Assembly (NCBI GenBank): GCA_003175915.1 | Contig: PSRH01000151.1 | Coordinates: 1 to 21,565 of the forward strand | DNA length: 21,565 nucleotides | DNA from: Candidatus Melainabacteria bacterium | Lineage (GTDB): Bacteria; Cyanobacteriota; Vampirovibrionia; Obscuribacterales; Obscuribacteraceae | Direction of reading: 5' to 3' | Shown here: piece by piece, positions 13,833 through 21,458 of the stretch | How the letters are laid out: each line of letters opens with the position of its first letter | Numbering within the stretch: the stretch's first letter is position 1 | Notes under the pieces: generated by a model | The model's input: only the letters and a program-made list of their open reading frames with translations | The model's database searches: none | What the model was told of the DNA's origin: nothing | Position numbers and translations under genes: made by a program

Positions 13833-15008
13833 TTAGTTCGGGGACTGGCTTAAGATCTGCCAGCAATCGGAGGCGATCGCCCAATCTTCCCGAGCACTGA
13901 TCACGAGCACCGGTACGGATGAACCGCGCTTACCGATATTGCCATCGAGTCTGGTGCTCTCGTTAAGAGCACTGTCGATCTGGACGCCGAGCCAATTTAA
14001 TGAGCCGCACACTGATTGACGCACCAGAGGCGCGTTTTCGCCAACGCCAGCAGTGAATACCAGGCAGTCGAGGCGTTTGAGCGCGGCGCGCATTTCGGCA
14101 ACGTAGCGGCATATGCGATAGACGTACATATCAAAAGCGAGCTTGGCCCTCTGGTTGCCCTTCTTCATTTCGTTAATGACGATGGCCAGATCTGAACTCA
14201 AACCCGAGATTCCTTTCAAGCCAGAATCATGATTTAAAACGTCATCGAGTTTCTCTGCCGACATGCCCGAATTGCGTAGTAAATAAATCAAAAGGCCGGG
14301 ATCGATTGTGCCTGAGCGCGTCGACATCATCAAACCTTCCAGCGGCGTGAAACCCATGGTTGTGTCCACACTCTTGCCGTTCTCAACCGCGGAAAGCGAA
14401 CAACCGCTCCCAAGGTGACAAACGATCATGCTCAGACTTTCCAGCGGTTTAGCAAGCATCTGAGCAGCTCGCTTGGCGCAGTACTGGTGATTGATGCCGT
14501 GAAAGCCGAATTTGTGAATGCCTAAGTCTTCGTACCACTGGTAAGGGACCGGATACAAGCTGGCATAAAGAGGGAGGGTGCGATGGAATGCTGTGTCGAA
14601 AACGGCCACTTGCTCAACCTTTTCCGAGAGCAGTTGTTCCATGGCATTGATGCCGGTGAGGTTGATTTTATTGTGCAGAGGAGCGAGTTGTTCAAGATTT
14701 TCAATATCCGCTTTCACCTGGGCATTGATTTTCGTGCTTGCCAGATACTTGGTGCCACCATGAACAATTCGGTGTCCGACAACGCTTATCTCACTCAAAG
14801 AGTTTATGAGCTTCTCTGGACCGCCGGCCAGCCCCGATAACCGTTCTTTAAGCATCTCGATCCATTTCTCGCTTTCCACTTCCTGCCATTTAACATCCAG
14901 CTTCGCTTCCCAATCAGGCTTTTGCGGGACTTCAGGCAAACCCGCGCCGATCTTGAAGAACGATATCTTTTGACTGCTGGAGCCTGCGTTTAAGACCAGA
15001 ATATTCAT
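13833..15008 (-). CDS. ackA: Acetate kinase
   Basis: A 391-residue protein that converts acetyl phosphate and ADP to acetate and ATP. Family residues are all visible: N7 and S10-S12 in LNAGSSSQK, R80 in GHRIVHGG, D138 in FDTAFH, H170 in GFHGINH, R231 in STRSGTIDPG and E374 in AREDWAIA. I chose ATG 15008 because it places LVLNAGSSS at the family's normal position; an in-frame TTG at 15044 would add 12 residues. The Gln after SSS resembles cyanobacterial acetate kinases. No phosphotransacetylase gene is adjacent. It is convergent with the MlaC-like gene (24-base gap) and divergent from citrate synthase, so its promoter lies in 15009-15167. Confidence 0.97.
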   Translation of the reverse strand: MNILVLNAGSSSQKISFFKIGAGLPEVPQKPDWEAKLDVKWQEVESEKWIEMLKERLSGLAGGPEKLINSLSEISVVGHRIVHGGTKYLASTKINAQVKADIENLEQLAPLHNKINLTGINAMEQLLSEKVEQVAVFDTAFHRTLPLYASLYPVPYQWYEDLGIHKFGFHGINHQYCAKRAAQMLAKPLESLSMIVCHLGSGCSLSAVENGKSVDTTMGFTPLEGLMMSTRSGTIDPGLLIYLLRNSGMSAEKLDDVLNHDSGLKGISGLSSDLAIVINEMKKGNQRAKLAFDMYVYRICRYVAEMRAALKRLDCLVFTAGVGENAPLVRQSVCGSLNWLGVQIDSALNESTRLDGNIGKRGSSVPVLVISAREDWAIASDCWQILSQSPN

Positions 15009-15156
15009 ATGCGGCGAGGATTGGGGGACTCCGCCAGAGGACAAGTTGCCCCTTTTGGAAATTTAATATGGTTGATGGCGTTCAGTGAAAGTCTGCATAG
15101 GCGGACGCTATAAGTGTTGTCATTTAGTGTATAAAGGCCTTGGAGGAGTAGTTTAC

Positions 15157-15161
15157 GGGAG
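15157..15161 (+). promoter_or_regulatory. Ribosome binding site of citrate synthase
   Basis: GGGAG, 6 bases before the ATG at 15168, supporting that start. A second GGAGGA lies at 15142-15147, too far away to serve this start. Confidence 0.65.
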
Positions 15162-15167
15162 CAATCT

Positions 15168-16283
15168 ATGGTCAAGGCAGGGCTTGAGGATATAGTAGCT
15201 GCATCGTCGGCAATTTGCGATGTAAATGGCAAAGAGGGCCGGCTTATTTATCAGGGCTACGATATCCATGATTTAGCCGAGCATTCAACCTTCGAGGAGG
15301 TTATTTATTTGCTCTGGTTTGGCCGCTTGCCGAATAAGTCGGAGCTGGAAAAGCTTTGTAAGGAATTGGCTTCCAATCGAGCTCTGGCACCGGAAGTAAC
15401 CGCTGCCATGAAGCAGCTTCCCAAGACGGCTCCGCCTATGGAAGTACTGAGAACTACGGTTTCCCTCTTGTCGATTTATGACCCCGATGGTTCGAACGAC
15501 AGCCGCGAAGCCAACATCCGCAAAGTTACGAGATTGATGGCTCAGATGCCAACCATCGTCGCCTACTGGGACAACATTAGAAACGGCAAGGAACTTAAGC
15601 AACCGAAGCCGGATCTGAACATGGCTGCGAATTTTCTCTATCTCCTTAAGGGAGCCGTTCCTGACGATGTGAGCACAAAGTCTCTGGATATCGCTTTGAT
15701 TCTGCACGCTGATCATGAATTGAACGCCTCCACTTTTGCCGCTCGTGTAGCAGCGGCCACGCTCACCGACGTCTATTCGGCAACCGTGGCAGCGATCGGC
15801 ACATTGAAAGGGCCTCTTCATGGAGGAGCCAACCAAGAAGTGATCAAAATGCTGCTCAAGATAGATAATCCGGCTAACGCGGCTCAGTATGTCCACAAGC
15901 TTTTTGAAGAACATCAAAAGGTGATGGGCTTCGGTCATCGTGTCTACAAGACTGAAGATCCGCGCGCCTTTCATTTGCGCAAGATGTCGGAAGCGCTGGG
16001 CAAGCGCACCGGCGAAATGAAGTGGTTTCAAATGTCCCAGGATATCGAAGAGATGATGCTCAAAGAGAAGGGCTTGTATGCCAATGTCGATTTCTATTCG
16101 GCATCGGTATACTACATGCTCGGCATCCCCATAGATTTATTCACGCCAGTCTTCGCGATCAGCAGAATGTCTGGCTGGGGCGCTCATATTCTTGAACAAT
16201 TGGCGAATAACCGCCTGATTCGTCCGCGCGCCGAATATATCGGCAAGAGCAACCTCAAATACGAACCGATAAGCAAGCGCTAG
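15168..16283 (+). CDS. gltA: Citrate synthase
   Basis: A 371-residue protein of the short (Gram-positive/archaeal, dimeric) citrate synthase type, which condenses oxaloacetate with acetyl-CoA. Catalytic residues are recognisable: H218 in GPLHGGAN, H257 in GFGHRVYKTEDPR and D308 in NVDFYSASVYY, with the supporting LHADHELNAST block (179-189) and a C-terminal SRMSGWGAHILEQ (332-344) followed by RPRAEY for CoA. The short N-terminus lacks the regulatory domain of the hexameric NADH-sensitive E. coli enzyme. Sequence alone does not rule out 2-methylcitrate synthase, but no prp genes are nearby. It is divergent from ackA and convergent with the SDR gene (23-base gap). Confidence 0.95.
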   Translation: MVKAGLEDIVAASSAICDVNGKEGRLIYQGYDIHDLAEHSTFEEVIYLLWFGRLPNKSELEKLCKELASNRALAPEVTAAMKQLPKTAPPMEVLRTTVSLLSIYDPDGSNDSREANIRKVTRLMAQMPTIVAYWDNIRNGKELKQPKPDLNMAANFLYLLKGAVPDDVSTKSLDIALILHADHELNASTFAARVAAATLTDVYSATVAAIGTLKGPLHGGANQEVIKMLLKIDNPANAAQYVHKLFEEHQKVMGFGHRVYKTEDPRAFHLRKMSEALGKRTGEMKWFQMSQDIEEMMLKEKGLYANVDFYSASVYYMLGIPIDLFTPVFAISRMSGWGAHILEQLANNRLIRPRAEYIGKSNLKYEPISKR

Positions 16284-16306
16284 TCGCTTCCCGATCCGAT
16301 GTTCAT

Positions 16307-17032
16307 TCATTCCCAATCGATGTGATCGCCGCCGTCGATAAATAGGCATTCGCCCGTGACGAATGGATTGTCCAGAAGGAAATCAACGCCTTTGAGAAGA
16401 TAATCTGGATGCCCAGGTATCTTCAATAGTGCGTGGCGGGCTCGCTTTTCTTGATAATTAGTGTTCGGTTCGTCGATCGGCTCTTCGATTGCAGCCGGGG
16501 CCAGTGCGTTCACCCTGAATTTGGGTGCTAGTGCCTTGGCGGCAAGCTCCGTAAAATCGAAGAGCATCTTTTTACTGAGCGCATAGGCGAAATATCCCAC
16601 ATTTGTTCTCACGACCGTGGTATCGACAATATTGATGATGTTGCCGCGTTGGCAGATTTTAGCAAATTCGGAAGTCATTAAAAACGGCGCCTTCAAGTGA
16701 ACTGCTATGTTTTGCTCCAAGAGATCTTGGCTGGTTTCTAAAAAACCGGCCCGTTTGAAGACGGAGGCGTTGTTGACCAAAAGGTCAATTTGCCCGAGGC
16801 TTTCAGCAGCTTGCTTGATCAAATCCAACGACTGAGCCGAACTAAAGAGATCAGCCTTTAGCAAAACACAACGCCGGCCAAGACTTTCAATATGTGCCTT
16901 AGCTTCCCGTGCCTCTGCTTCAGAGTCATGATAGTGCAAGGCAATATCGAAGCCGCGTTCGGCCAGATGAAAAGCGAGCGCACGTCCAATGCGCTTGGCC
17001 GCTCCCGTTACTATTGCACCTGGCTCGGCCAC
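16307..17032 (-). CDS. Short-chain dehydrogenase, pteridine reductase/FolM-like
   Basis: A 241-residue Rossmann-fold SDR. The cofactor motif is TGAAKRIG (9-16), the TGxxxRIG variant characteristic of pteridine reductase (PTR1) and FolM, where Arg favours NADPH, rather than TGxxxGIG. NNAS (87-90) and the catalytic Y150-ALS-K154 are intact. The usual active-site Ser is replaced by Asp in NIVD (D137), again as in PTR1. The family reduces dihydrobiopterin, dihydrofolate or dihydromonapterin with NADPH. The start is GTG with GGAG 6 bases upstream, the ribosome binding site lying close to the end of the RDD gene (11-base gap), so the two are probably co-transcribed. A generic SDR is the alternative, but both diagnostic substitutions point the same way. 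Confidence 0.88.
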   Translation of the reverse strand: MAEPGAIVTGAAKRIGRALAFHLAERGFDIALHYHDSEAEAREAKAHIESLGRRCVLLKADLFSSAQSLDLIKQAAESLGQIDLLVNNASVFKRAGFLETSQDLLEQNIAVHLKAPFLMTSEFAKICQRGNIINIVDTTVVRTNVGYFAYALSKKMLFDFTELAAKALAPKFRVNALAPAAIEEPIDEPNTNYQEKRARHALLKIPGHPDYLLKGVDFLLDNPFVTGECLFIDGGDHIDWE

Positions 17033-17043
17033 ACCACTCTCCC

Positions 17044-17811
17044 TCAGCTTTCCGCACGCGCCTGGTATGACAAGAAGACGCTCTCAAGGAATAGTTCCGC
17101 ATTGGCCTGATTGGTTGGTACACCAAGCTTCTGAGCGAAGTACTCTTCAAGCTTATTTGCTACGGCAATTCTATGGCTGCGATCCAGTTGTTGGCGTCTC
17201 TTGAGAAAACTCAGGAGCAGTTCATACTCTTCGCCACTAATTCTTCCTGCATCGAATGCATCGCTTTCAGAAAGCTGGGCGGTAAGCTTGAGATCAGTTG
17301 TGGAAAAACTTGTTTTGCGCTCGCGAATGACAATCGTGTTAGCGGCCAGATCGCCAAGGCGGCGCTCCTTCGGGTCAATGATCATTACCAATAGACCGAT
17401 GAGAAGAAGTCCCTCGTCAATCACTCGAAGAAGATTGCGAATGAATACCGATGAGCGTGAAACCGGCTGGCCGTTTTGTTCGATCACTCTAATCCCGGCA
17501 ACTTTCTTTCCTGGCGTTAGCCCTTGCCAGGCTGTCTCAAAATAGATGAAGTAGCCAAAATAAATCAAAAAGCTGAGAACGAAGCCGATAACTGTAACAA
17601 TAACGGCAATAACAACTCTGGCTGAAGGTAGGATTGGGGCGGTGCCGATGAGATAATCGATACACCAGCAGACTATGGTCACGCCAGTCATCAATCCGTA
17701 AGTCAGAAGGGTATCGATCAAGCAGGCTAATATGCGGTTGCCTGCACCGGCAAGTTCCAGGTGTAGGTCAACGTTTTCTGGGGTAGAGATTAAATAGTCC
17801 GGAACTGACAA
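17044..17811 (-). CDS. RDD family membrane protein
   Basis: A protein of 255 residues. An N-terminal cytoplasmic stretch precedes an RDD domain: GAGNRILACLIDTLL (23-37) supplies the R and D in the first helix, further membrane helices lie at about 65-95, and LTPGKKVAGIRV and RNLLRVIDEGLLL (about 122-135) are the other hallmark segments. DPKERRLGDLAANTIVI (146-162) closes the domain, as is usual. Residues 170-255 are a soluble helical tail. The start is TTG with GGAG 6 bases upstream; no ATG is available in frame. RDD proteins are often next to SpoIIM/DUF95 genes; here the partner is divergent, only 16 bases away. Function is uncertain; some RDD proteins are Na+ (Li+, K+)/H+ antiporters. Confidence 0.9.
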   Translation of the reverse strand: MSVPDYLISTPENVDLHLELAGAGNRILACLIDTLLTYGLMTGVTIVCWCIDYLIGTAPILPSARVVIAVIVTVIGFVLSFLIYFGYFIYFETAWQGLTPGKKVAGIRVIEQNGQPVSRSSVFIRNLLRVIDEGLLLIGLLVMIIDPKERRLGDLAANTIVIRERKTSFSTTDLKLTAQLSESDAFDAGRISGEEYELLLSFLKRRQQLDRSHRIAVANKLEEYFAQKLGVPTNQANAELFLESVFLSYQARAES

Positions 17812-17827
17812 GACTTTCTCCGATGCA

Positions 17828-18835
17828 ATGAACGTTCAGCGTTGGCTCAAGACAAGAAGACCGAACTGGGAAAGGCTCGAACAGCTTGTCAATCTGATCG
17901 AACGCCAGGGTAGTTCGGGACTTTCGCGCCAGCAGTTGCAAGAGCTGGGACGTCTGTACCGTTCCGCCTCAGCGGACCTTTCCAGGGCCAGGGCATTAAA
18001 ACTAGGACAAGACGCACAATCGTACCTGAATAATTTAGTTGTCAAAGCGCATAACCAAGTCTATCAAACACGAAAAGATCATTGGCAAGATCTGGCCAAA
18101 TTTCTCTGGGTTCGTTTCCCCGCTCTGGTAAGGCGGCACATTCTTTATGTGGGGTTCGCCACTGCCTTATTTCTTACGCCATTCTGGATCGGTTACGTCT
18201 ATGTCCAAAAGGACGCTCACTTTGGACAACTGGAGTTGGTTAAAGGGCACCCTTTAATTTCAGATGAACTCTGGCATACCATTGAAGAAAAGAGAATGTG
18301 GACTGACAGCGCTGAGAAAATGAGTCCGTTGGCAAGTACTCTGATTGCCACCAACAATATCCGTGTTGCCATCTTAGCCTTTGTACTTGGGATTACATTC
18401 GGTTTCGGTACGGTCTTTGTCCTTTGTCTGAATGGTATCTCAGTCGGTACTATACTTGGTGCCTGCCGGCTTTACGGCATGGATGATAAGCTCCTCGCTT
18501 TTGTGGCTCCGCACGGAATACTAGAGCTGAGTTCGATTTTTATTTGCGGAGGGGCGGGACTTCTGCTTGGCAAGGCATTGCTCTTTCCTGGGGAGTGGCG
18601 GCGGGTTGATGCTCTCAAGCTGGTGGCCAAGGATGCGCTGTATTTATTCGGTGGTTGTGTTCCATTGCTCACCGTAGCCGGCCTGATCGAAGGCTTCATT
18701 TCTCCGCGCACTGATCTGGATCCGAACGCCAAATATCTGGTTAGCATAGCGACGATGGTCTGTTTGATTATTTACCTTTTCGCTCCGCGCACTGAGGATG
18801 CTTGGAAGGGTTCCACAGAATCTCGGCTAAAATAG
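17828..18835 (+). CDS. SpoIIM/DUF95 family membrane protein
   Basis: A 335-residue protein. The soluble helical N-terminal region (about 1-105), with the W-x-x-L-x-x-L and ELGRLYRSASADLSRAR blocks, is typical of DUF95 proteins related to sporulation protein SpoIIM. Membrane helices follow at about 108-127, 175-205, 208-230, 235-255 and 275-330, with N-x-R-V-A-I-L-A-F-x-x-G-I-T-F-G (176-191) and APHGILELSSIFICGGAGL (225-243), both family signatures. ATG start; there is no clear Shine-Dalgarno. The gene is head-to-head with the RDD gene. In many bacteria this pair belongs to a MoxR/DUF58/DUF4129 cluster that is absent here. There is no sign of sporulation genes, so the role is probably in the envelope. 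Confidence 0.9.
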   Translation: MNVQRWLKTRRPNWERLEQLVNLIERQGSSGLSRQQLQELGRLYRSASADLSRARALKLGQDAQSYLNNLVVKAHNQVYQTRKDHWQDLAKFLWVRFPALVRRHILYVGFATALFLTPFWIGYVYVQKDAHFGQLELVKGHPLISDELWHTIEEKRMWTDSAEKMSPLASTLIATNNIRVAILAFVLGITFGFGTVFVLCLNGISVGTILGACRLYGMDDKLLAFVAPHGILELSSIFICGGAGLLLGKALLFPGEWRRVDALKLVAKDALYLFGGCVPLLTVAGLIEGFISPRTDLDPNAKYLVSIATMVCLIIYLFAPRTEDAWKGSTESRLK

Positions 18836-18883
18836 ATTGGTCAATCCAGCCTGGCCTCAGGCCCAACAACTTCACTTCTAACC

Positions 18884-19897
18884 TTGCAAACTATTCACGT
18901 GGCACCCCCAGTTCGCCCCAAGAAACGACGGCTTCCGCCGGGCCAGCGTCTGATCAGATATCTAGAACTGGCAACCATCGCCACTTTTCTGCAAGGTCAA
19001 TTTTTGCCAATCGATCAACTGACAAAAAACACCTTCTGGGCAAAGGAGCAAGTAAAGGTTGTACAGCCGTTCGCTTTGAGTGAGAGATGCGACGATCTTG
19101 AAAAGCGGCTGACAGATATGTCTTTGCTAAAGGGGATGCATACGGGCGTATTTCTTGTTGAGCCGAAAACAGGCAAGTACGCCGACGTCAATGGCCATGA
19201 TCAGTTCGCTGCCGCCAGCATTATTAAACTGCCTGTGCTGGTGAGCTTCTTGATTCATCTCGATCGCAAAGAAATAAAAATGGATGAAAAGCTTACCCTC
19301 CGGCAAGACCTTATGGCAGCCGGATCCGGCCATCTGCAGTGGCGCAAGGTGGGTAGCAAGGTGACGGTGCGTGAAGCAGCTGAGCTTATGATTACAGTCT
19401 CCGACAATACCGCCACTAACTTGCTCATTGAAGCGCTTGGTGGAAAGGCCGGCTTGAATGAAGAGTTTGCTCGATGGGGCCTGACGCAAACGAAAATAAA
19501 CAATATGTTGGGTGACTTTGAAGGAACCAATAAGACAAGCCCATATGATCTTGTTTATTTGCTCGGTCGCATCGATCGCGGTGAGCTCGTTTCCCCAGCC
19601 AGCCGTCGCTGGATGCTTGCTGTTATGGAAAGAACGAGGATTCGAACGTTATTACCTCAGGGTATCGGGCCGGGAGCCAAGATTGCCCATAAAACCGGTG
19701 ACATTGGCTGTATGGTTGGTGACGCCGGCATCATTACCAGCCCTTTAGGCGTGCGTTATCTAATCGCCGTACAGGTGGAACGCCCTCGCAACGACAGGCG
19801 CGCCAACGTGCTGGTAAGGAATATTTCTAAAGAGATTTACAATACTTTGGTTGTGAAGAAAGCTAGTGCGCCTGTGCCTGGCCCCACCAACCATTGA
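18884..19897 (+). CDS. Class A beta-lactamase-like serine hydrolase
   Basis: A protein of up to 337 residues with all class A active-site elements: S112-I-I-K115 (SxxK), S173-D-N175, E213 in DFEGTNKTSPYDL (the general-base Glu) and K270-T-G272. The N-terminal 65 residues are basic then weakly hydrophobic (LELATIATFLQGQF), possibly an anchor or uncleaved signal, not a clean signal peptide. The start is unclear: TTG 18884 or GTG 18899, neither with a ribosome binding site. Many genomic members of this group act on cell-wall peptides or are uncharacterised rather than resistance enzymes, so beta-lactam hydrolysis should not be assumed. It begins 48 bases after the SpoIIM-like gene and is followed after 9 bases by the nucleotidyltransferase gene. 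Confidence 0.88.
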   Translation: MQTIHVAPPVRPKKRRLPPGQRLIRYLELATIATFLQGQFLPIDQLTKNTFWAKEQVKVVQPFALSERCDDLEKRLTDMSLLKGMHTGVFLVEPKTGKYADVNGHDQFAAASIIKLPVLVSFLIHLDRKEIKMDEKLTLRQDLMAAGSGHLQWRKVGSKVTVREAAELMITVSDNTATNLLIEALGGKAGLNEEFARWGLTQTKINNMLGDFEGTNKTSPYDLVYLLGRIDRGELVSPASRRWMLAVMERTRIRTLLPQGIGPGAKIAHKTGDIGCMVGDAGIITSPLGVRYLIAVQVERPRNDRRANVLVRNISKEIYNTLVVKKASAPVPGPTNH

Positions 19898-19906
19898 AGA
19901 CCAGCG

Positions 19907-20452
19907 GTGGATAGCGAGCTTGCTGCGAGATTAGAAAGAATAATACTCGACAGCTTCGTCGGAGAGGTTCTGCCTGCCATCCGCGATGTTGCTCTTCCGG
20001 AATGCTGGCTTGCCGGCGGAGCTGTGCGCAATACCGTCTGGAAGGCGCTCTATGGAGATAAATGTCAGCTTGGTATCAAAGACTTCGATGTCGTTTTTTT
20101 TGATCGATCAGGAGATAGGCAGCAGGAGAGAGCGGCTAAATCGAAACTGGAAGACCGCTTTCCGGGTGCGCAATTCGACGTAAAGAATCAAGCCAGCTTT
20201 GGTGTCTGGCGACCCTGGCGGACGTCCTTCACCAGTACAGCCGACGGTGTATCCAACTGGCTGCACACGGCTACAGCCGTAGGGGTACGCGTCAACCAGC
20301 AAGGCGAATTTGACATACTAGCGCCGCACGGATTGACAGATCTCTTCGCTGGAGTCATCCGACCCTGCCCTAGCAATGTGGACAATCCAGAAGCCCTGGA
20401 AAAAGGCTTATCGTTTCAAGCTGGATGCCCTGCTTTACTGATTCTTTCCTAG
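19907..20452 (+). CDS. DUF925/NTP_transf_6 nucleotidyltransferase-fold protein
   Basis: A protein of 181 residues. Motifs CWLAGGAVRNTVWKALYG (about 30-47) and IKDFDVVFFD (about 54-63) form the GG/G-S-equivalent and DxD/DFD catalytic pair of the nucleotidyltransferase fold, as in the NTP_transf_6 (DUF925, PF06042) family. WLHTATAVGVRV and ILAPHGLTDLFAGVIRP (about 125-155) match the family's C-terminal part. Substrate and role are unknown. The start is GTG, 9 bases after the beta-lactamase-like gene, so the two are co-transcribed. The last 15 or so residues (GLSFQAGCPALLILS) do not look like the family; in another frame after the AAAAA run at 20400-20404 the sequence reads KAYRFKLDALLY-stop, so the 3' end may be frameshifted. 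Confidence 0.82.
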   Translation: MDSELAARLERIILDSFVGEVLPAIRDVALPECWLAGGAVRNTVWKALYGDKCQLGIKDFDVVFFDRSGDRQQERAAKSKLEDRFPGAQFDVKNQASFGVWRPWRTSFTSTADGVSNWLHTATAVGVRVNQQGEFDILAPHGLTDLFAGVIRPCPSNVDNPEALEKGLSFQAGCPALLILS

Positions 20453-20511
20453 GGACTGCTCTGGAGCGTATTCAGTCCCCGTCGAGTGCTGCTAACTTAA
20501 CGATGTCCTCA

Positions 20512-21258
20512 TCAAGGATCGCAAGGATGACCGTATTTGTCGATGAATGTGGGATCCCATGCTGCTGGCATATCTGATTCGGGCGACTGGGCAACGCCGT
20601 TGTGAAATCTTTCCGCATCCTCCGTAGCTAATGGTGTGGATGTGTGGTAGATGATGTCCGATGTTGGATCCGCTCTGCTGCAGTGCGATCCGTGAAAGAC
20701 ATGATGAGGAAACTCTTGCGGGAACGCCTTTTCACCTGTCGTGTCAATGTAAGCCAATTTGTCATTATCGAGTAGGACCAAACAACGTCCCTCTCTGAAG
20801 AAGTCAGCTTGCAAGAATTTAGGTTGTATGGCTAGCTTGCCGGTTTTATCTATGAATCCGTACTTGCCATTGATTAGGACCGCAGCCAGTCCTTCAGAGA
20901 AACCAAGCGCCGAGTCGAATGTAGGGGCAATCACAAAATTACCCTCTCGATCGATGAAACCCCATTTGCCGCGCCGCCCAGTGTCTGTATCGCGATTTAT
21001 TTCAACACGCAGTGGAATAAGCTCGTCATAGATAACGCGAATCTCCTCGACAAACACAGCAAGTTCGTCAGAGCTAGCACGAGGCACTTCTACACACGCC
21101 GGAGCAAGTTCGTCGTAGGTTTGGCCATATGCTAACAAGTCTGCAGGTCGGTATGAATAGAGAGATTGCGAATCACTCGCCACTGCACTTTGCGAAAATA
21201 CGCTGAGCAACCCTAGTGCAAGGACGAATGTGCGAGGCACTAAATTTCCGAAAGTCAT
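20512..21258 (-). CDS. Secreted WG-repeat protein
   Basis: A 248-residue protein from the ATG at 21258, which has GAGGG 5 bases upstream; an ATG at 21270 would add four residues but has no ribosome binding site. A signal peptide ends at about residue 27 (SAVA|SD). WG repeats follow, clearly visible as KWGFIDREGNFVIAPTFD, KYGFIDKTGKLAIQPKF and the degenerate KLAYIDTTGEKAFPQEF (about 100-180), with a last fragment TFIDKYG near the end. Between the signal and the repeats is an acidic helical region. WG repeats form beta-rich interaction domains of unknown partner. It is divergent from the gene starting at 21459. Confidence 0.87.
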   Translation of the reverse strand: MTFGNLVPRTFVLALGLLSVFSQSAVASDSQSLYSYRPADLLAYGQTYDELAPACVEVPRASSDELAVFVEEIRVIYDELIPLRVEINRDTDTGRRGKWGFIDREGNFVIAPTFDSALGFSEGLAAVLINGKYGFIDKTGKLAIQPKFLQADFFREGRCLVLLDNDKLAYIDTTGEKAFPQEFPHHVFHGSHCSRADPTSDIIYHTSTPLATEDAERFHNGVAQSPESDMPAAWDPTFIDKYGHPCDP

Positions 21259-21263
21259 ATTCG

Positions 21264-21268
21264 CCCTC
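21264..21268 (-). promoter_or_regulatory. Ribosome binding site of the WG-repeat gene
   Basis: GAGGG, 5 bases before the ATG at 21258; it decides between this start and the ATG at 21270. Confidence 0.6.
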
Positions 21269-21351
21269 ATTTAATCTAGACCAGCGTTAGGATATATTTT
21301 TTTTGATAGCAGAACTGTCAGGTGGAATACCCTGGACTGGCATGCCCTTGA

Positions 21352-21401
21352 GCGACTTTTTTGACCTAGTGTGGTTTGCACGACATATGCCAAAAAGTCG
21401 C
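21352..21401. repeat. Interrupted inverted repeat between divergent genes
   Basis: GCGACTTTTT (21352-21361) and its exact reverse complement AAAAAGTCGC (21392-21401), separated by 30 bases, lie between the WG-repeat gene and the plus-strand gene at 21459. It is not followed by a T-run on either strand. A paired operator is plausible. A TTGACC at 21361-21366 inside it could be a -35 element, but no good -10 follows. Confidence 0.5.
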
Positions 21402-21458
21402 CTAAAAATGCTGCTGGGTCTGTAGTAACCCTTGTTACCGGCAATGAGGTGTCTAGCC

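Noticed and set aside
15109..15135. TATAAG and TATAAA as -10 boxes for citrate synthase
   Set aside because: No acceptable -35 sequence at 16-18 bases upstream of either.
15285..16031. Minus-strand open frame of 248 codons
   Set aside because: It lies entirely antisense to citrate synthase, and its translation has no recognisable features.
18849..18862. GCCTG/CAGGC hairpin after the SpoIIM-like gene as a terminator
   Set aside because: The stem is only 5 bp and is followed by CCAACAAC rather than a T-run.
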